Assembly: GCA_964416595.1 (NCBI GenBank)
Contig: CAYQES010000010.1
Span: forward strand, 1 to 64,000
Source: JAKFYM01 sp964416595
Lineage (GTDB): Bacteria > Bdellovibrionota > UBA1018 > CAIPTA01
Direction of reading: 5' to 3'
DNA length: 64,000 bases
Below the pieces are notes generated by a model. The model was not told the DNA's origin, searched no databases, and worked only from the letters and a program-made list of their open reading frames with translations. A program made the position numbers and the translations under genes. Within the stretch, counting starts at the first letter, position 1. The number at the start of each line of letters is the position of its first letter. Below, piece after piece: positions 26,888-35,474 of this stretch.

Positions 26888-27001
26888 CTAGCGAGCCAGG
26901 GCCCGGGAGCTATTTTTGGCAGACTTCGCCAACCGGCGACGCATAAGCAGCACCACCGCACAGGCAAAAGTTTCAACTAATAAAGAAAAACTCTGTTGCA
27001 T
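26888..27001 (-). CDS. Possible 37-residue membrane peptide
   Basis: A short open frame begins MQQSFSLLVETFACAVVLLM and ends in a basic RRRLAKSAK... tail, the layout of a single-helix membrane peptide with a positive cytoplasmic end. It lies between a promoter (27012-27040) and the SIMPL gene on the same strand. No ribosome site is visible, so it may be only leader sequence. Confidence 0.25.
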   Translation of the reverse strand: MQQSFSLLVETFACAVVLLMRRRLAKSAKNSSRALAR

Positions 27002-27011
27002 ACTGGCTAAA

Positions 27012-27040
27012 CAAATATCTCTATAGTTTTGGGCTGTCAA
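27012..27040 (-). promoter_or_regulatory. Candidate promoter upstream of the SIMPL gene
   Basis: On the minus strand a perfect TTGACA (27035-27040) is 17 bases from TATTTG (27012-27017). Transcription would cross the 37-codon frame and then the SIMPL gene about 170 bases on. Nothing else is recognised in the gap between 26842 and 27102. Confidence 0.5.
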
Positions 27041-27102
27041 CTTATTGTGAGGAGAGGAGGAAGTTTATCCCTGGCTAATCCAGTTCCACTAAAAACCAAA
27101 AA

Positions 27103-28737
27103 CTAAGGCGAACTCAAACTATCGAGCAAAATTTTGCGATCTTCGGGACTAAGAGCGTGAGACGCATTTTTCGGTGGCATCTTGGGTTGGCCTTGAGGAT
27201 CACGCAAATATTTCAGCACCAGGCTTTCCCCATTTAGGTCTTTTTTATAATTCTTCATAGCTTCAAAGTCCGTGAGGGGCAGTTCGTAATCGGAGAGCAC
27301 TGCGCCTACGCCCTGGTGGCATTCGCTGCAGCTCTGGAGAAAAATCTGGGTGGGGCGTCCAAGGTTTTCCACCAGGGCCCGGTTGATATCCGCGATGACT
27401 TTTTCCTCGGGGAAGGCCGGGATTTTTTGTTTTTTGCAATCTTCCAGGATTTTATCTTTACGGTTGAAAATTACGTTTTGGATTAAGTTTTCATCCGGCA
27501 GCCAGGAGCTCGTGAGGACAGAAGACAAAGAATTATCCTTTAACGCCCGGAATAGATCCTTTTGATTTTTCGCCCAATCGAGCAAAGGCTTATTTTCCGT
27601 TGAAAGGCCAAAACAAATATTACCCATGGTTACCAAAAATCCGAGGGGGTTCTCCTTATCGAGCGTTACCGTCGGGCGGGGATAGGTGGGATCGGCTTTG
27701 CCCTGGATACCGAGGATCTCCTCCCACTTTAAGCTTGGATTTTTGCTGTTTTCGTTAGCCACTAGCAGAGGATCCACGATTGCGAGCTTGGCCGAATAAA
27801 AAAACTCTTCTCCCGTCATGGCGTGAGCCGTTTTTTCTAAGGGGTGCGCTACGAGCAGGTTTTCCCCGCTAAAAATTTTTGTGAGCCCACCTTTTTCCTT
27901 CGCGGCCAAAGGATCCCGATCGGGCAACACAGGAGAAGAGACCGCGAATTTACCGGCCACTACGGCGGGCCATAGGGATTCATAAAAATAGGTTAATTCA
28001 GGGCTGTTCTCTTTTGGGCCGAAGCCTTGCATTTGTTGCCCGCGCATAGCGACAGCTAATAATTTTAATTTACAATCGGAATCTTCTTCGGCGCAAATCT
28101 CCGAGCAAACCTTGCGGGTTAAGATTTTTTCATTCGCGATTGTCACCCGGATGTCGTAGTTAATCACGTCGTTGCCTGTACCGAGAGGGATAGTTGATTG
28201 AAAATTACTTTCTTGCTGAATTTTCTCCAGCAACTCATTTTTTTTCATAAAATTCCCATCACCCGCGTGGGTTTCGGACCAAGGCGCGCGGCTAAAAATG
28301 GGCCCGCCGTTTTGGTGGCAGCCTAAGCAGAGGGTGCGGTTCGCTTTTTTTAGGATTGGGGTTTTGCCGGGTTCCAGCTGATCCAAGAGATAAAATTCGT
28401 AGCGGCCCTTGGCTTGATTCCAAGCGATGATTTCGGCCTGCTTGGTCTTGGGGGCATAACCCATGAAAAGGTCTGGATTTTTGAAAACAGGCAGAATGCG
28501 GGGGTCCTGGAAATCTGCTTTATTTTTTACCAATGAGCGGCCATCGGGAATGGCGAGAAGCACCGTGGGGAACATAGCACTTTTCTCTCCCTCAAGAAGC
28601 CGCACTAAGCTGTCAAAATCCGTAGGGATTCCGGCTGCGAGCTTCCTCTCCACTTCCGTTTCGTACAATGGTTCGGGGCCGGCTAAAGCAAGGCTAGCCA
28701 GACAAAAGTAAAATAAGAAAAATAGATTCTTTTTCAC
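27103..28737 (-). CDS. Periplasmic c-type cytochrome-like protein with two CxxCH sites
   Basis: A 544-residue exported protein with a signal peptide ending ALA near residue 19. One heme motif, CLGCHQNGG, lies at about 137-141, and a second, CSECHQG, near the C-terminus. The latter is within a cytochrome-c-like domain whose likely distal ligand Met is in QPKMPPKNA. The N-terminal and central parts are not recognised. A role in periplasmic electron transfer follows from the CxxCH sites. The partner is unknown. It stands alone on its strand. Confidence 0.78.
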   Translation of the reverse strand: MKKNLFFLFYFCLASLALAGPEPLYETEVERKLAAGIPTDFDSLVRLLEGEKSAMFPTVLLAIPDGRSLVKNKADFQDPRILPVFKNPDLFMGYAPKTKQAEIIAWNQAKGRYEFYLLDQLEPGKTPILKKANRTLCLGCHQNGGPIFSRAPWSETHAGDGNFMKKNELLEKIQQESNFQSTIPLGTGNDVINYDIRVTIANEKILTRKVCSEICAEEDSDCKLKLLAVAMRGQQMQGFGPKENSPELTYFYESLWPAVVAGKFAVSSPVLPDRDPLAAKEKGGLTKIFSGENLLVAHPLEKTAHAMTGEEFFYSAKLAIVDPLLVANENSKNPSLKWEEILGIQGKADPTYPRPTVTLDKENPLGFLVTMGNICFGLSTENKPLLDWAKNQKDLFRALKDNSLSSVLTSSWLPDENLIQNVIFNRKDKILEDCKKQKIPAFPEEKVIADINRALVENLGRPTQIFLQSCSECHQGVGAVLSDYELPLTDFEAMKNYKKDLNGESLVLKYLRDPQGQPKMPPKNASHALSPEDRKILLDSLSSP

Positions 28738-28795
28738 CTCTTCCTATCGGCAAATTTCTTCTATTTTTATATTTTCTCAGTGATTTTGCGGGAAA

Positions 28796-28912
28796 TACGA
28801 AATACCGTGACCTCTTAAGCCGACGGTACCCAACCCCGTCACACGGTATTCGCAGGGGATCGTTTAAGGCAAGTTTAACACACGCCTATATTAAAAAGTA
28901 ACCTGACACCAC
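28796..28912. repeat. REP-like structured intergenic element
   Basis: AATACCGTG (28801-28809) can pair with CACGGTATT (28842-28850), and inside it GACGG pairs with CCGTC, making a two-tier hairpin. The segment ends with AGTAACCTGACACC (28898-28911), a motif I associate loosely with REP-type elements near RAYT transposases. No transposase is present. The class assignment is tentative. Confidence 0.3.
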
Positions 28913-28915
28913 TTC

Positions 28916-29170
28916 CTATTTTTTCTTAAGCAAAGTCGCCGCGAAGATTCCAAATACTGAGCCCATCAAGCAAGAGCATAGACCAAGCGATAAAATGATA
29001 GTCCAAAAACCAAATTCGTCTCTAATGGTCAATGCAGAGACAAAAAACAAAACAATGGGGACTACGATCGAAATCGCATGGGTTCGATATCCTTTCTCGA
29101 ACACAAAAGTAATGGCGCCACTTATAAGGCAGGCCACAGCGAAGACAGCAATGATTAAAGATAATTCCAT
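28916..29170 (-). CDS. Small integral membrane protein
   Basis: An 84-residue protein with three hydrophobic helices, a short charged loop (EKGYRTH) and a basic C-terminus (LLKKK). I chose ATG at 29170 because it starts directly with a hydrophobic helix. A longer in-frame start exists at 29209. There is no clear ribosome site. No family is recognised. The flanking intergenic regions are A/T-rich and contain a REP-like element on one side. Confidence 0.5.
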   Translation of the reverse strand: MELSLIIAVFAVACLISGAITFVFEKGYRTHAISIVVPIVLFFVSALTIRDEFGFWTIILSLGLCSCLMGSVFGIFAATLLKKK

Positions 29171-29323
29171 GGGGATCGAATATTTCAGCGACCCATGCGC
29201 GGTCAACAAGCCAATCTTTCACATATTTTATAAAGGCAGATTAGCAACCCTCACCAATCCCTAGACTTTACCCACCGCCCGTTCGATTTTCGAACTCGCC
29301 TTGGCCGATTTTCAAACATCCAC

Positions 29324-29348
29324 CTTGCACCCTCATCTCCTCACAATA
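29324..29348 (+). repeat. 25-bp dispersed repeat, copy 2
   Basis: Matches 243-267 at 24 of 25 positions and overlaps the promoter of the following membrane-protein gene. Confidence 0.5.
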
Positions 29349-29352
29349 TAAA
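29325..29352 (+). promoter_or_regulatory. Candidate promoter for the 29360 gene
   Basis: TTGCAC (29325-29330), a 16-base spacer and TATAAA (29347-29352) end 7 bases before the ATG at 29360. No ribosome site is present, so the transcript is probably leaderless. Confidence 0.6.
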
Positions 29353-29359
29353 AATAAGC

Positions 29360-29815
29360 ATGCGCCCCAATTCCACCACCCTCACCCTCCTCGCCCTAGT
29401 CATCTTGGCCGCAGGCCTTGGTTTGTTCACCACCGCCTATATGGGCTGCGCCGCTTTGGCCTACTTCCTAATGGTCTGGGGAATCTGTGCGCGCAAAGGC
29501 CAGCGCGTTTTGCATCGCCGCCTCATGTTCTCGGCCATGGGAATTGATCTATCTTTGGTTTTGCTACTCGAGCTCCAGCGGGATGCGATCGGCACCGTGA
29601 TTTCCTTAGAGATGAATACTCTCCCCCTATTGCACGTGCTATTTTCCGCCTTAGCCGTGGTCTGCTATGTTCCCATGATCCTGATGGGGCGAAAACTTTG
29701 GGCAGCGGAAAACGTAAAACTTCGCACTTGGCACCGGCGCATCGGCTGGACCACTTTCCTCCTGCGCTCTTTAGGTTTTTTGCTGATGTTTAGTTTGTTG
29801 GAGAAGGCCCCTTGA
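29360..29815 (+). CDS. DUF420-like integral membrane protein
   Basis: A 151-residue membrane protein with about four helices. Histidines lie at helix ends (VLHRRLMF, LLHVLFS, TWHRRIG), as in the DUF420/CtaM-like and cytochrome b561-like membrane families. The assignment is by layout only. It could bind heme or support oxidase assembly (inference). It overlaps the next gene (TTGA), so the two are probably translated together. Confidence 0.6.
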   Translation: MRPNSTTLTLLALVILAAGLGLFTTAYMGCAALAYFLMVWGICARKGQRVLHRRLMFSAMGIDLSLVLLLELQRDAIGTVISLEMNTLPLLHVLFSALAVVCYVPMILMGRKLWAAENVKLRTWHRRIGWTTFLLRSLGFLLMFSLLEKAP

Positions 29816-30162
29816 GAGCGCTGTATGTGGGCATCGGGGTTTTAAGTTTAGCTTTAGGCATCGCCGGAATTTTCCTGCCCATTTTGCCCACCACCCCTTT
29901 TCTCCTGTTGACCGCCTTTTGTTTTTCCAAGGGATCGCCCCGTCTCCACGCCTGGCTCCTGAACCACAAACAATTTGGGCCCGTGATTGTGGATTGGCAA
30001 ACGAGGCACGTGATCCGCCTACCCGTGAAGATCCTGGCCACGTTTCTTCTTTTACCCACGGTTTTGTTGGCTTTTTCCGATCGTCCCCTGGCTCTCAAAG
30101 TGGCTCTCCTAGCACTAGTAGTGGGTGTGCTCACATTCATTTGGACAAAAAAATCCCAATAA
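29812..30162 (+). CDS. YbaN/DUF454-family membrane protein
   Basis: A 116-residue inner-membrane protein of the YbaN/DUF454 family. The signature GIFLPILPTTPFLLLTAFCFSKGS is followed by RLHAWLLNHKQFGPVI and two more helices. It starts with TTG, overlapping the stop of the previous gene, behind a GGAGAAGG site. The function of the family is unknown. Confidence 0.9.
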   Translation: MRALYVGIGVLSLALGIAGIFLPILPTTPFLLLTAFCFSKGSPRLHAWLLNHKQFGPVIVDWQTRHVIRLPVKILATFLLLPTVLLAFSDRPLALKVALLALVVGVLTFIWTKKSQ

Positions 30163-30244
30163 CAGTCGGTATTTGCGCCAGTTACCGCGTCGTGTTATAC
30201 GTAAGCCCCGTACCCATAACCGCCCCTCTAGGCCGAAAGCACCC

Positions 30245-31567
30245 ATGTTCCAAAAGTCTGCCACAAAAAATAAAAACTCGAAGCGTCCTTCGCAACCTAG
30301 CTTCTCCGATCGCCGCCCCAAGGGTGGAAGAGATTATTTCAAACGCCGCAATACGGTTTCCGCCACGGGACCGAAACCCCATCAGCTCACGCAAACCAAG
30401 GAAGCCAAAGATCCGGTGCGCACTCTTTTGCCCGGCCAAGTGAAAGCGGCCGCACCCGTTCTCGAATCTTCCCTCACTTTTGCGGACTTTGATTTGCCCG
30501 AAGAATTAGAAAAAGCCTTAGGGGAATCGGGCTACGAGCGCCCCACTCCCATCCAAGAACAAAGCCTTCCCCATACCCTCGGTGGATTTGATCTCATCGG
30601 TTGCGCTCAAACGGGCACGGGAAAAACCGCGGCCTTTGTGTTGCCGATGCTCACCCGTCTCCTGGAAGACGAAGACGCCCAGGCCCTCGTGCTTGCACCC
30701 ACCCGGGAACTCGCCGCCCAGATCCTCGACACTTTTAAAAAACTCGCGAACCACGCCCGGCACCTGCGGCCCCAGCTCATCATCGGTGGCGCTAGTTTCC
30801 ACGAGCAAAATCGCATGCTCCGCCAAGGTCCCCGGATTTTGGTGGCCACCCCCGGACGCCTCGTGGATCACTTACAGCAAAAAACCATCCAGCTCTCCCG
30901 CGTGAAATTCCTCGTGCTCGACGAAGCGGACCGCATGTTCGATATGGGATTTGCCCCGCAAATCGACAAAATCCTGCGGCAAATTCCTAAAGAACGGCAA
31001 ACCCTTCTTTTCTCCGCCACCTTTAGCCCTGAGATTAGAAAACTCGCGCTGCGGTCTCTCCGGGAGCCGAAAGAAGTTTTTATCGGCGCTCCTTCCCGGG
31101 CCGCCGAAGGCGTGGAACAAGAAATTTTGGAAATTTCTACGCAACAAAAATTCCCGATGTTGCTCGATGAACTCAATAAACGGGAAGGCACCGTGCTGCT
31201 CTTTACGGGCATGAAACACCGGGCCGATAAACTCGCCCGCTCTCTCCAGGATTACGGCCATTCCGTGGCCCGCATCCACGGCGGCCGCACCATGGGTCAG
31301 AGAAATAGCGCTATCAAAGATTTCCGTAGCCAAAAAGTGCGGATCCTCGTGGCCACCGATATCGCGGCTCGGGGTCTCGACATTTCCCACGTGGCCCACG
31401 TGATCAACTATGATCTACCCCAGGATCCTGAAGATTATATCCACCGCATTGGCCGCACAGCGCGAGCTGGAGCCCTAGGCAAAGCCCTTTCCTTCGTGAC
31501 CCACGAAGATAAAGATTCCTGGCGAAAAATTTCCCGGCTCTTGGCCAAATCCGGCGCCAAGGCGTAA
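30245..31567 (+). CDS. DEAD-box RNA helicase
   Basis: A 440-residue ATP-dependent RNA helicase. A basic N-terminal extension of about 70 residues precedes the Q motif (YERPTPIQEQ). Then come motif I AQTGTGKT, Ia PTRELA, DEAD-box variant LDEADRMFDMGF, motif III SAT, motif V VATDIAARGLD and motif VI HRIGRTARAG. It resembles the RhlE-like group. The ATG at 30245 gives the basic extension. An earlier in-frame start would overlap the YbaN gene. It acts in RNA remodelling such as ribosome assembly or decay. Confidence 0.95.
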   Translation: MFQKSATKNKNSKRPSQPSFSDRRPKGGRDYFKRRNTVSATGPKPHQLTQTKEAKDPVRTLLPGQVKAAAPVLESSLTFADFDLPEELEKALGESGYERPTPIQEQSLPHTLGGFDLIGCAQTGTGKTAAFVLPMLTRLLEDEDAQALVLAPTRELAAQILDTFKKLANHARHLRPQLIIGGASFHEQNRMLRQGPRILVATPGRLVDHLQQKTIQLSRVKFLVLDEADRMFDMGFAPQIDKILRQIPKERQTLLFSATFSPEIRKLALRSLREPKEVFIGAPSRAAEGVEQEILEISTQQKFPMLLDELNKREGTVLLFTGMKHRADKLARSLQDYGHSVARIHGGRTMGQRNSAIKDFRSQKVRILVATDIAARGLDISHVAHVINYDLPQDPEDYIHRIGRTARAGALGKALSFVTHEDKDSWRKISRLLAKSGAKA

Positions 31568-31570
31568 ACT
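31541..31570 (+). promoter_or_regulatory. Candidate promoter of purT
   Basis: TTGGCC (31541-31546), an 18-base spacer and TAAACT (31565-31570) overlap the end of the helicase gene. The -10 ends 7 bases before the purT ATG, which has no ribosome site. Confidence 0.4.
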
Positions 31571-31577
31571 GCCTTTC

Positions 31578-32738
31578 ATGCAGAAAAAACTTCTTCTCTT
31601 AGGCGCAGGCGAACTCGGAAAAGAATTCGTGATCTCCGCCCAACGGTTGGGCCTCCACGTGGTGGCCGTGGATCGCTATGCCGATGCTCCCGCCATGCAA
31701 GTGGCCGATGAGTTTGCCGTGGTGGATATGCTGGACGGCGAAGCTTTGGAAAAAGCAATCGCTCAGCACCAACCACAAATCATCATCCCCGAAATCGAAG
31801 CCATCCGCACCACGAAGCTCCAGGAGTTTGAAGCCCGTGGTATCCAAGTGGTGCCCACGGCTAAAGCCGCCCACCTCACCATGAATCGGGATGCCATTCG
31901 TGATGTGGCGAGCAGAGATTTAAAATTAAAAACCGCCCGCTTTGCCTATGCGGAAAGCCAGGCGGAGCTTGAGTCCGCGGCCAAGGAAATTGGTTTTCCT
32001 TGCGTGATTAAACCGGTGATGTCTTCTTCCGGAAAAGGCCAATCGGTGGCGAAAAAACCAGCGGACATCGCCACTTCCTGGAAATATGCCGTGGCCGGCA
32101 TGCGGGGCGATCAAGCTAAGGTGATCGTGGAAGAGTTTATCCGTTTTGAGTCGGAAATCACTCTCCTTACGGTGAAACAAAAAAAAGGCCCTACCCTTTT
32201 TGTGAAACCCATCGGTCATCGACAAGAGCGGGGCGACTACCAAGAATCCTGGCTGCCCGCTAAACTTTCTCCCTCCCAATTAAAAGCCGCGCAAAACATG
32301 GCCAAAAAAGTGACCGATTATTTAGGCGGCGCTGGCCTCTTCGGCGTGGAATTTTTTGTGACCAAAAACTCTATCTATTTTTCCGAGCTCTCCCCCCGAC
32401 CCCACGACACGGGCATGGTGACCCTCATTTCCCAAGACTTAACGGAATTTGATTTGCACTTACGGGCTGTGCTGGGATTACCGATTCCAGAAATTTCCTA
32501 CTGGGGGCCAAGCGCTTCCGCCGTGGTGCTCGCGGATCGGGAATCGGAGCACTTTCATTTTGAAGGCGTGGAAAACGCTCTAAAGGCCAAACAAACCGAA
32601 ATCCGCCTCTTCGGAAAACCCGCCACCCGCCCCTTTAGGCGCATGGGTGTGGCCCTGGCCCGGGGTAAAAACACGAACGAGGCTCGGCGAAAAGCCCGGG
32701 CCGCCGCGGGAAAAATTAAAATCATTTACGAAAGCTGA
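31578..32738 (+). CDS. purT: Formate-dependent GAR transformylase PurT
   Basis: A 386-residue ATP-grasp enzyme that makes formyl-GAR from formate, ATP and GAR in purine synthesis. It starts with LLLLGAGELGKEFVISAQRLG and has EIEAIRTTKL, the ATP-grasp loop VMSSSGKGQS and the metal-binding ELSPRPHDTGMVT. Length and motifs are normal. It follows the helicase gene by 10 bases but may have its own promoter. It overlaps the convergent methyltransferase gene by 13 bases. Confidence 0.97.
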   Translation: MQKKLLLLGAGELGKEFVISAQRLGLHVVAVDRYADAPAMQVADEFAVVDMLDGEALEKAIAQHQPQIIIPEIEAIRTTKLQEFEARGIQVVPTAKAAHLTMNRDAIRDVASRDLKLKTARFAYAESQAELESAAKEIGFPCVIKPVMSSSGKGQSVAKKPADIATSWKYAVAGMRGDQAKVIVEEFIRFESEITLLTVKQKKGPTLFVKPIGHRQERGDYQESWLPAKLSPSQLKAAQNMAKKVTDYLGGAGLFGVEFFVTKNSIYFSELSPRPHDTGMVTLISQDLTEFDLHLRAVLGLPIPEISYWGPSASAVVLADRESEHFHFEGVENALKAKQTEIRLFGKPATRPFRRMGVALARGKNTNEARRKARAAAGKIKIIYES

Positions 32739-33559
32739 AACTGGGGCTGCTGCTCAAGCTGCGCATAATCCTCGGCGTTAATCGGCTGGATGGAATAATT
32801 TTTATCCCGCATGGGAGCGCCGTTACGGGAAATTTTCACTCGTTCCAGCCAATCTTTTCCTAGTGGCTTTTCGATTAAGCTTAAACAGTTGGAAGCTACT
32901 GTTGTTTCCGCTTTTTCCCCAATCACGCAACCCACCCCCACGTGGAAACCCGCCAAGAGTAGCGTTACTCTCACGGCGGTGGAGCGGGTGTAGTTGGTGA
33001 AGAGACAAGGAGTGCTCGGATCCAGACGTTGGTAGAGATTTGTGAAGTGGGGCAAAGTCCACATCTCCTGATTCCCTACGGGAGAATAGGGATCGTAAAA
33101 AATACTATGGGGTGCAGGTAGTTTTGGATCTTGCACGAGCTCTTGGAAATCCCCTAAATGTAAGTGCCAAAAAAAGCCTGGCCGAATTTCTACGGACTTT
33201 TTTTCTAACAAAGCATGCAGAATTTCTCGGTGCTTGGTTGGGTAACCCAAAGCACTCGCATTTTCCAAGGCGAAGGTAAGCGGCGCCAAGGTAAGATCAA
33301 AGCTATGGATCTCGGCCCTTGCAGAAGAATTTTGCAAGTCTTCTACCGCCGCCAAAGCATTGGCCGCGGCTCCTAAGCCCACATCCCAGAGAATAAAATT
33401 TTCGCTTTGCTCGGCCCGCTCCCGGATTCGTTGCTGTTGCACGTGCAAGATATTGGCTTCTATTACGGGGCCCGTGCCCGGATGGAAGGTTTCTTTATGT
33501 TCCCGGCAGCGGAGGCTCGTGACCCCGGATTTCGTGGTGATGAGCTCGAACTGGCTCAC
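32726..33559 (-). CDS. MnmC-like (DUF752) methyltransferase
   Basis: A 277-residue protein resembling the methyltransferase domain of MnmC, which completes mnm5s2U34 in tRNA. Features are GVTSLRCREHKETFHPGTG at the N-terminus, motif I ILWDVGLGAAANALAA, and a YDPYSPVGNQEMWT segment similar to the FDPFaP..np.lW motif of DUF752. The oxidoreductase domain of full MnmC is absent. It starts with GTG and overlaps the preceding S4-like gene by 4 bases, so both may act on RNA. Confidence 0.85.
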   Translation of the reverse strand: MSQFELITTKSGVTSLRCREHKETFHPGTGPVIEANILHVQQQRIRERAEQSENFILWDVGLGAAANALAAVEDLQNSSARAEIHSFDLTLAPLTFALENASALGYPTKHREILHALLEKKSVEIRPGFFWHLHLGDFQELVQDPKLPAPHSIFYDPYSPVGNQEMWTLPHFTNLYQRLDPSTPCLFTNYTRSTAVRVTLLLAGFHVGVGCVIGEKAETTVASNCLSLIEKPLGKDWLERVKISRNGAPMRDKNYSIQPINAEDYAQLEQQPQFQLS

Positions 33560-33816
33560 CCCTCATACCCCAAAATATCCACGTAGGTGATGCCTTTAGC
33601 TAAAGAAGAGGAGGGCTTGGCGGCCTGGCCCTTGATCAGGATTTTCTTTTCGTAAAAGAGATCTTTAAAGGCCGTGCGGGAAATGCGCTTCAATTCGAGA
33701 TTGGTCTCTTGGGCCCGAATGGCCTCCAAAAGGATCGTATCTAAACGGGGCTGTTTGTTGTTCAGCGTGAGGGTGATACGAAAAGAATTTTCCGGGCGCT
33801 CGGGTACGTTTTCCAT
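33556..33816 (-). CDS. Small S4-like RNA-binding protein
   Basis: An 86-residue protein that reads as an isolated S4-type domain: RLDTILLEAI, then RISRTAFKDLFYEKKILIKG and a closing SSLAKGITYVDIL. In S4 domains the SR..l..li..g.v.vng core binds RNA. No catalytic domain follows. ATG at 33816 has AAGGG upstream. An alternative start is 33831. It is coupled to the MnmC-like gene by a 4-base overlap, which suggests a common tRNA or rRNA role (inference). Confidence 0.65.
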   Translation of the reverse strand: MENVPERPENSFRITLTLNNKQPRLDTILLEAIRAQETNLELKRISRTAFKDLFYEKKILIKGQAAKPSSSLAKGITYVDILGYEG

Positions 33817-33913
33817 AGCCCTTGATCGCATTGACGGAGGGATTTGTCGAGGAACAAGGCTCGGTTATTTAATCTGAACATAATTAAGAGGCGGTAAAGC
33901 CGCGCTGCCTTCC

Positions 33914-33940
33914 TTGCACCTGGCCTAATCCTGCTATACA
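33914..33940 (+). promoter_or_regulatory. Candidate promoter of the FAD-dependent dehydrogenase gene
   Basis: TTGCAC (33914-33919), a 15-base spacer and an extended -10 TGCTATACA ending at 33940. The GTG start is 7 bases further on with no ribosome site, as expected for a leaderless mRNA. Confidence 0.55.
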
Positions 33941-33947
33941 AACTCCC

Positions 33948-35474
33948 GTGCCCAAAATCCTCGATCTTAAACTCCCCTTAGATGATGATCTAGCCGAGCG
34001 CCTGGAATGGCTCATGCCCGGCCACGGGCCCTACCGCATCCTCCGGCAAAGCGTGGATGCCCGCCAGCGCCACTCCCCCCATTTTGTGTACGCCATCGAA
34101 GTGGCCGCCTCCGGAGAAAAACTCACGGTGCCGGAATTTCATTTTGAAAAAATTTCGAATCCGAAAGAGCGGCCCATCATCGTGGGCTCCGGGCCCGCAG
34201 GGTTATTTGCGGCTTTACGTTTCGTGGAGCGAGGCGTGCCCTGTATTCTTCTTGAGCGCGGTTCCGATTCCGTGGAGCGGATCAAAGGCATTAGCCAATT
34301 TTGGCGCCACGGAAAACTCGATCCCCGCAATAATGTTTGTTATGGCGAAGGCGGAGCGGGCCTTTATTCCGACGGTAAACTCATCACTCGTATTAAATCC
34401 CCCCACATCCCCTACGTGCTGAACCGCCTCGTGCAATTTGGGGCCCCAGAAGAAATCCAATGGCTCGCAAATCCCCACGTGGGAAGCGATCGCATCCGCC
34501 GGGTAATCCCAAAAATGCGGGAATTTTTGCGCTCCCAGGGTTGTGAAATCCGTTTCAATACGCAAGTCACAGAATTATTAGTAGAAGGCAAAGAAGTGGT
34601 GGGAGTAAAAACAGAAAAAGGAGAGAAAATCTTTTCTCCTTACACCATTCTCGCCACTGGCCACTCCGCAGAAGATATGCTTTTGCACTTACAAGATTTA
34701 GGAGTGCAGCTCGAAGGAAAATCTTTTGCCATGGGCTTAAGAATCGAACATCCCCAAAAGCTCATCAATGAAATCCAATACCGGGATGCGGCCGAGCACC
34801 CAAAGCTTGGTAGCGCCAATTACCGCCTGGCCCACCACGATTCGCAATCGAATATTGGCGTTTACAGTTTTTGCATGTGCCCGGGAGGCTATGTGCTCTC
34901 GAGTGGCACCGAAGCTGACGGCATCGTGAGCAACGGCATGAGCAACTACCACCGAAATTCTCCTTTTGCCAATGCGGCGATCGTGGTTTCTGTGGATCAC
35001 GAAAGGAATTTTGGCTCCGATCTGTTCGGTGGCTTGAAACTGCGAAAAAAATTAGAACAGCGGGCCTTCCAGGCGGTGCAAGAGCGGGGCGGCACCAAAG
35101 AATTACCGGCGCAAAGATTAGAAGATTTTATGGCCGGCAGATTGGGAGATGTAATCAAAGGTTCATCGCCCTCCGGCGCCCAAGCGGTGCGTCTCGATGA
35201 AATTTTACCCAAAGAACTAAAAAACAAAATGCTCGAAGGCCTAAAAAAGTTCGACCGGCAAATGCAAGGCTTCCTCCACCCGGAAGCCCAGCTCTACGGC
35301 GTGGAATCCCGCACGAGCTGCCCCTTGCGGGTTAGCCGAGGTGAAGACGGCCAAAGCCTTTCACACCCCGGCCTCTACCCTGCGGGAGAAGGCGCGGGCT
35401 ATGCGGGGGGAATCACGAGTGCTGCTTGTGACGGAATAAAGCTTGCGGAAAAAATTATGGAGCGGATGCTTTAG
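33948..35474 (+). CDS. FAD-dependent dehydrogenase (COG2509 type)
   Basis: A 508-residue flavoprotein. An N-terminal domain of about 70 residues precedes the FAD site PIIVGSGPAGLFAALRFVERG. Further conserved segments are CYGEGGAGLYSDGKL, the TILATGHSAEDML strand and a C-terminal GLYPAGEGAGYAGGITSAA. This is the layout of the COG2509 'uncharacterised FAD-dependent dehydrogenase' family. The substrate is unknown. It starts with GTG and overlaps the convergent IspZ-like gene by 20 bases. Confidence 0.9.
   Translation: MPKILDLKLPLDDDLAERLEWLMPGHGPYRILRQSVDARQRHSPHFVYAIEVAASGEKLTVPEFHFEKISNPKERPIIVGSGPAGLFAALRFVERGVPCILLERGSDSVERIKGISQFWRHGKLDPRNNVCYGEGGAGLYSDGKLITRIKSPHIPYVLNRLVQFGAPEEIQWLANPHVGSDRIRRVIPKMREFLRSQGCEIRFNTQVTELLVEGKEVVGVKTEKGEKIFSPYTILATGHSAEDMLLHLQDLGVQLEGKSFAMGLRIEHPQKLINEIQYRDAAEHPKLGSANYRLAHHDSQSNIGVYSFCMCPGGYVLSSGTEADGIVSNGMSNYHRNSPFANAAIVVSVDHERNFGSDLFGGLKLRKKLEQRAFQAVQERGGTKELPAQRLEDFMAGRLGDVIKGSSPSGAQAVRLDEILPKELKNKMLEGLKKFDRQMQGFLHPEAQLYGVESRTSCPLRVSRGEDGQSLSHPGLYPAGEGAGYAGGITSAACDGIKLAEKIMERML

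Noticed and set aside
29281..29295. GTTCGA-TTT-TCGAAC palindrome upstream of the 29325 promoter, considered as a LexA-type box
   Set aside because: The half-sites are in reverse order and spacing compared with the Gram-positive CGAAC-N4-GTTCG box, and no SOS gene follows.
30872..31399. Open frame of about 175 codons opposite the DEAD-box helicase
   Set aside because: It lies wholly antisense to conserved helicase motifs and has no family features; an artefact of codon usage.
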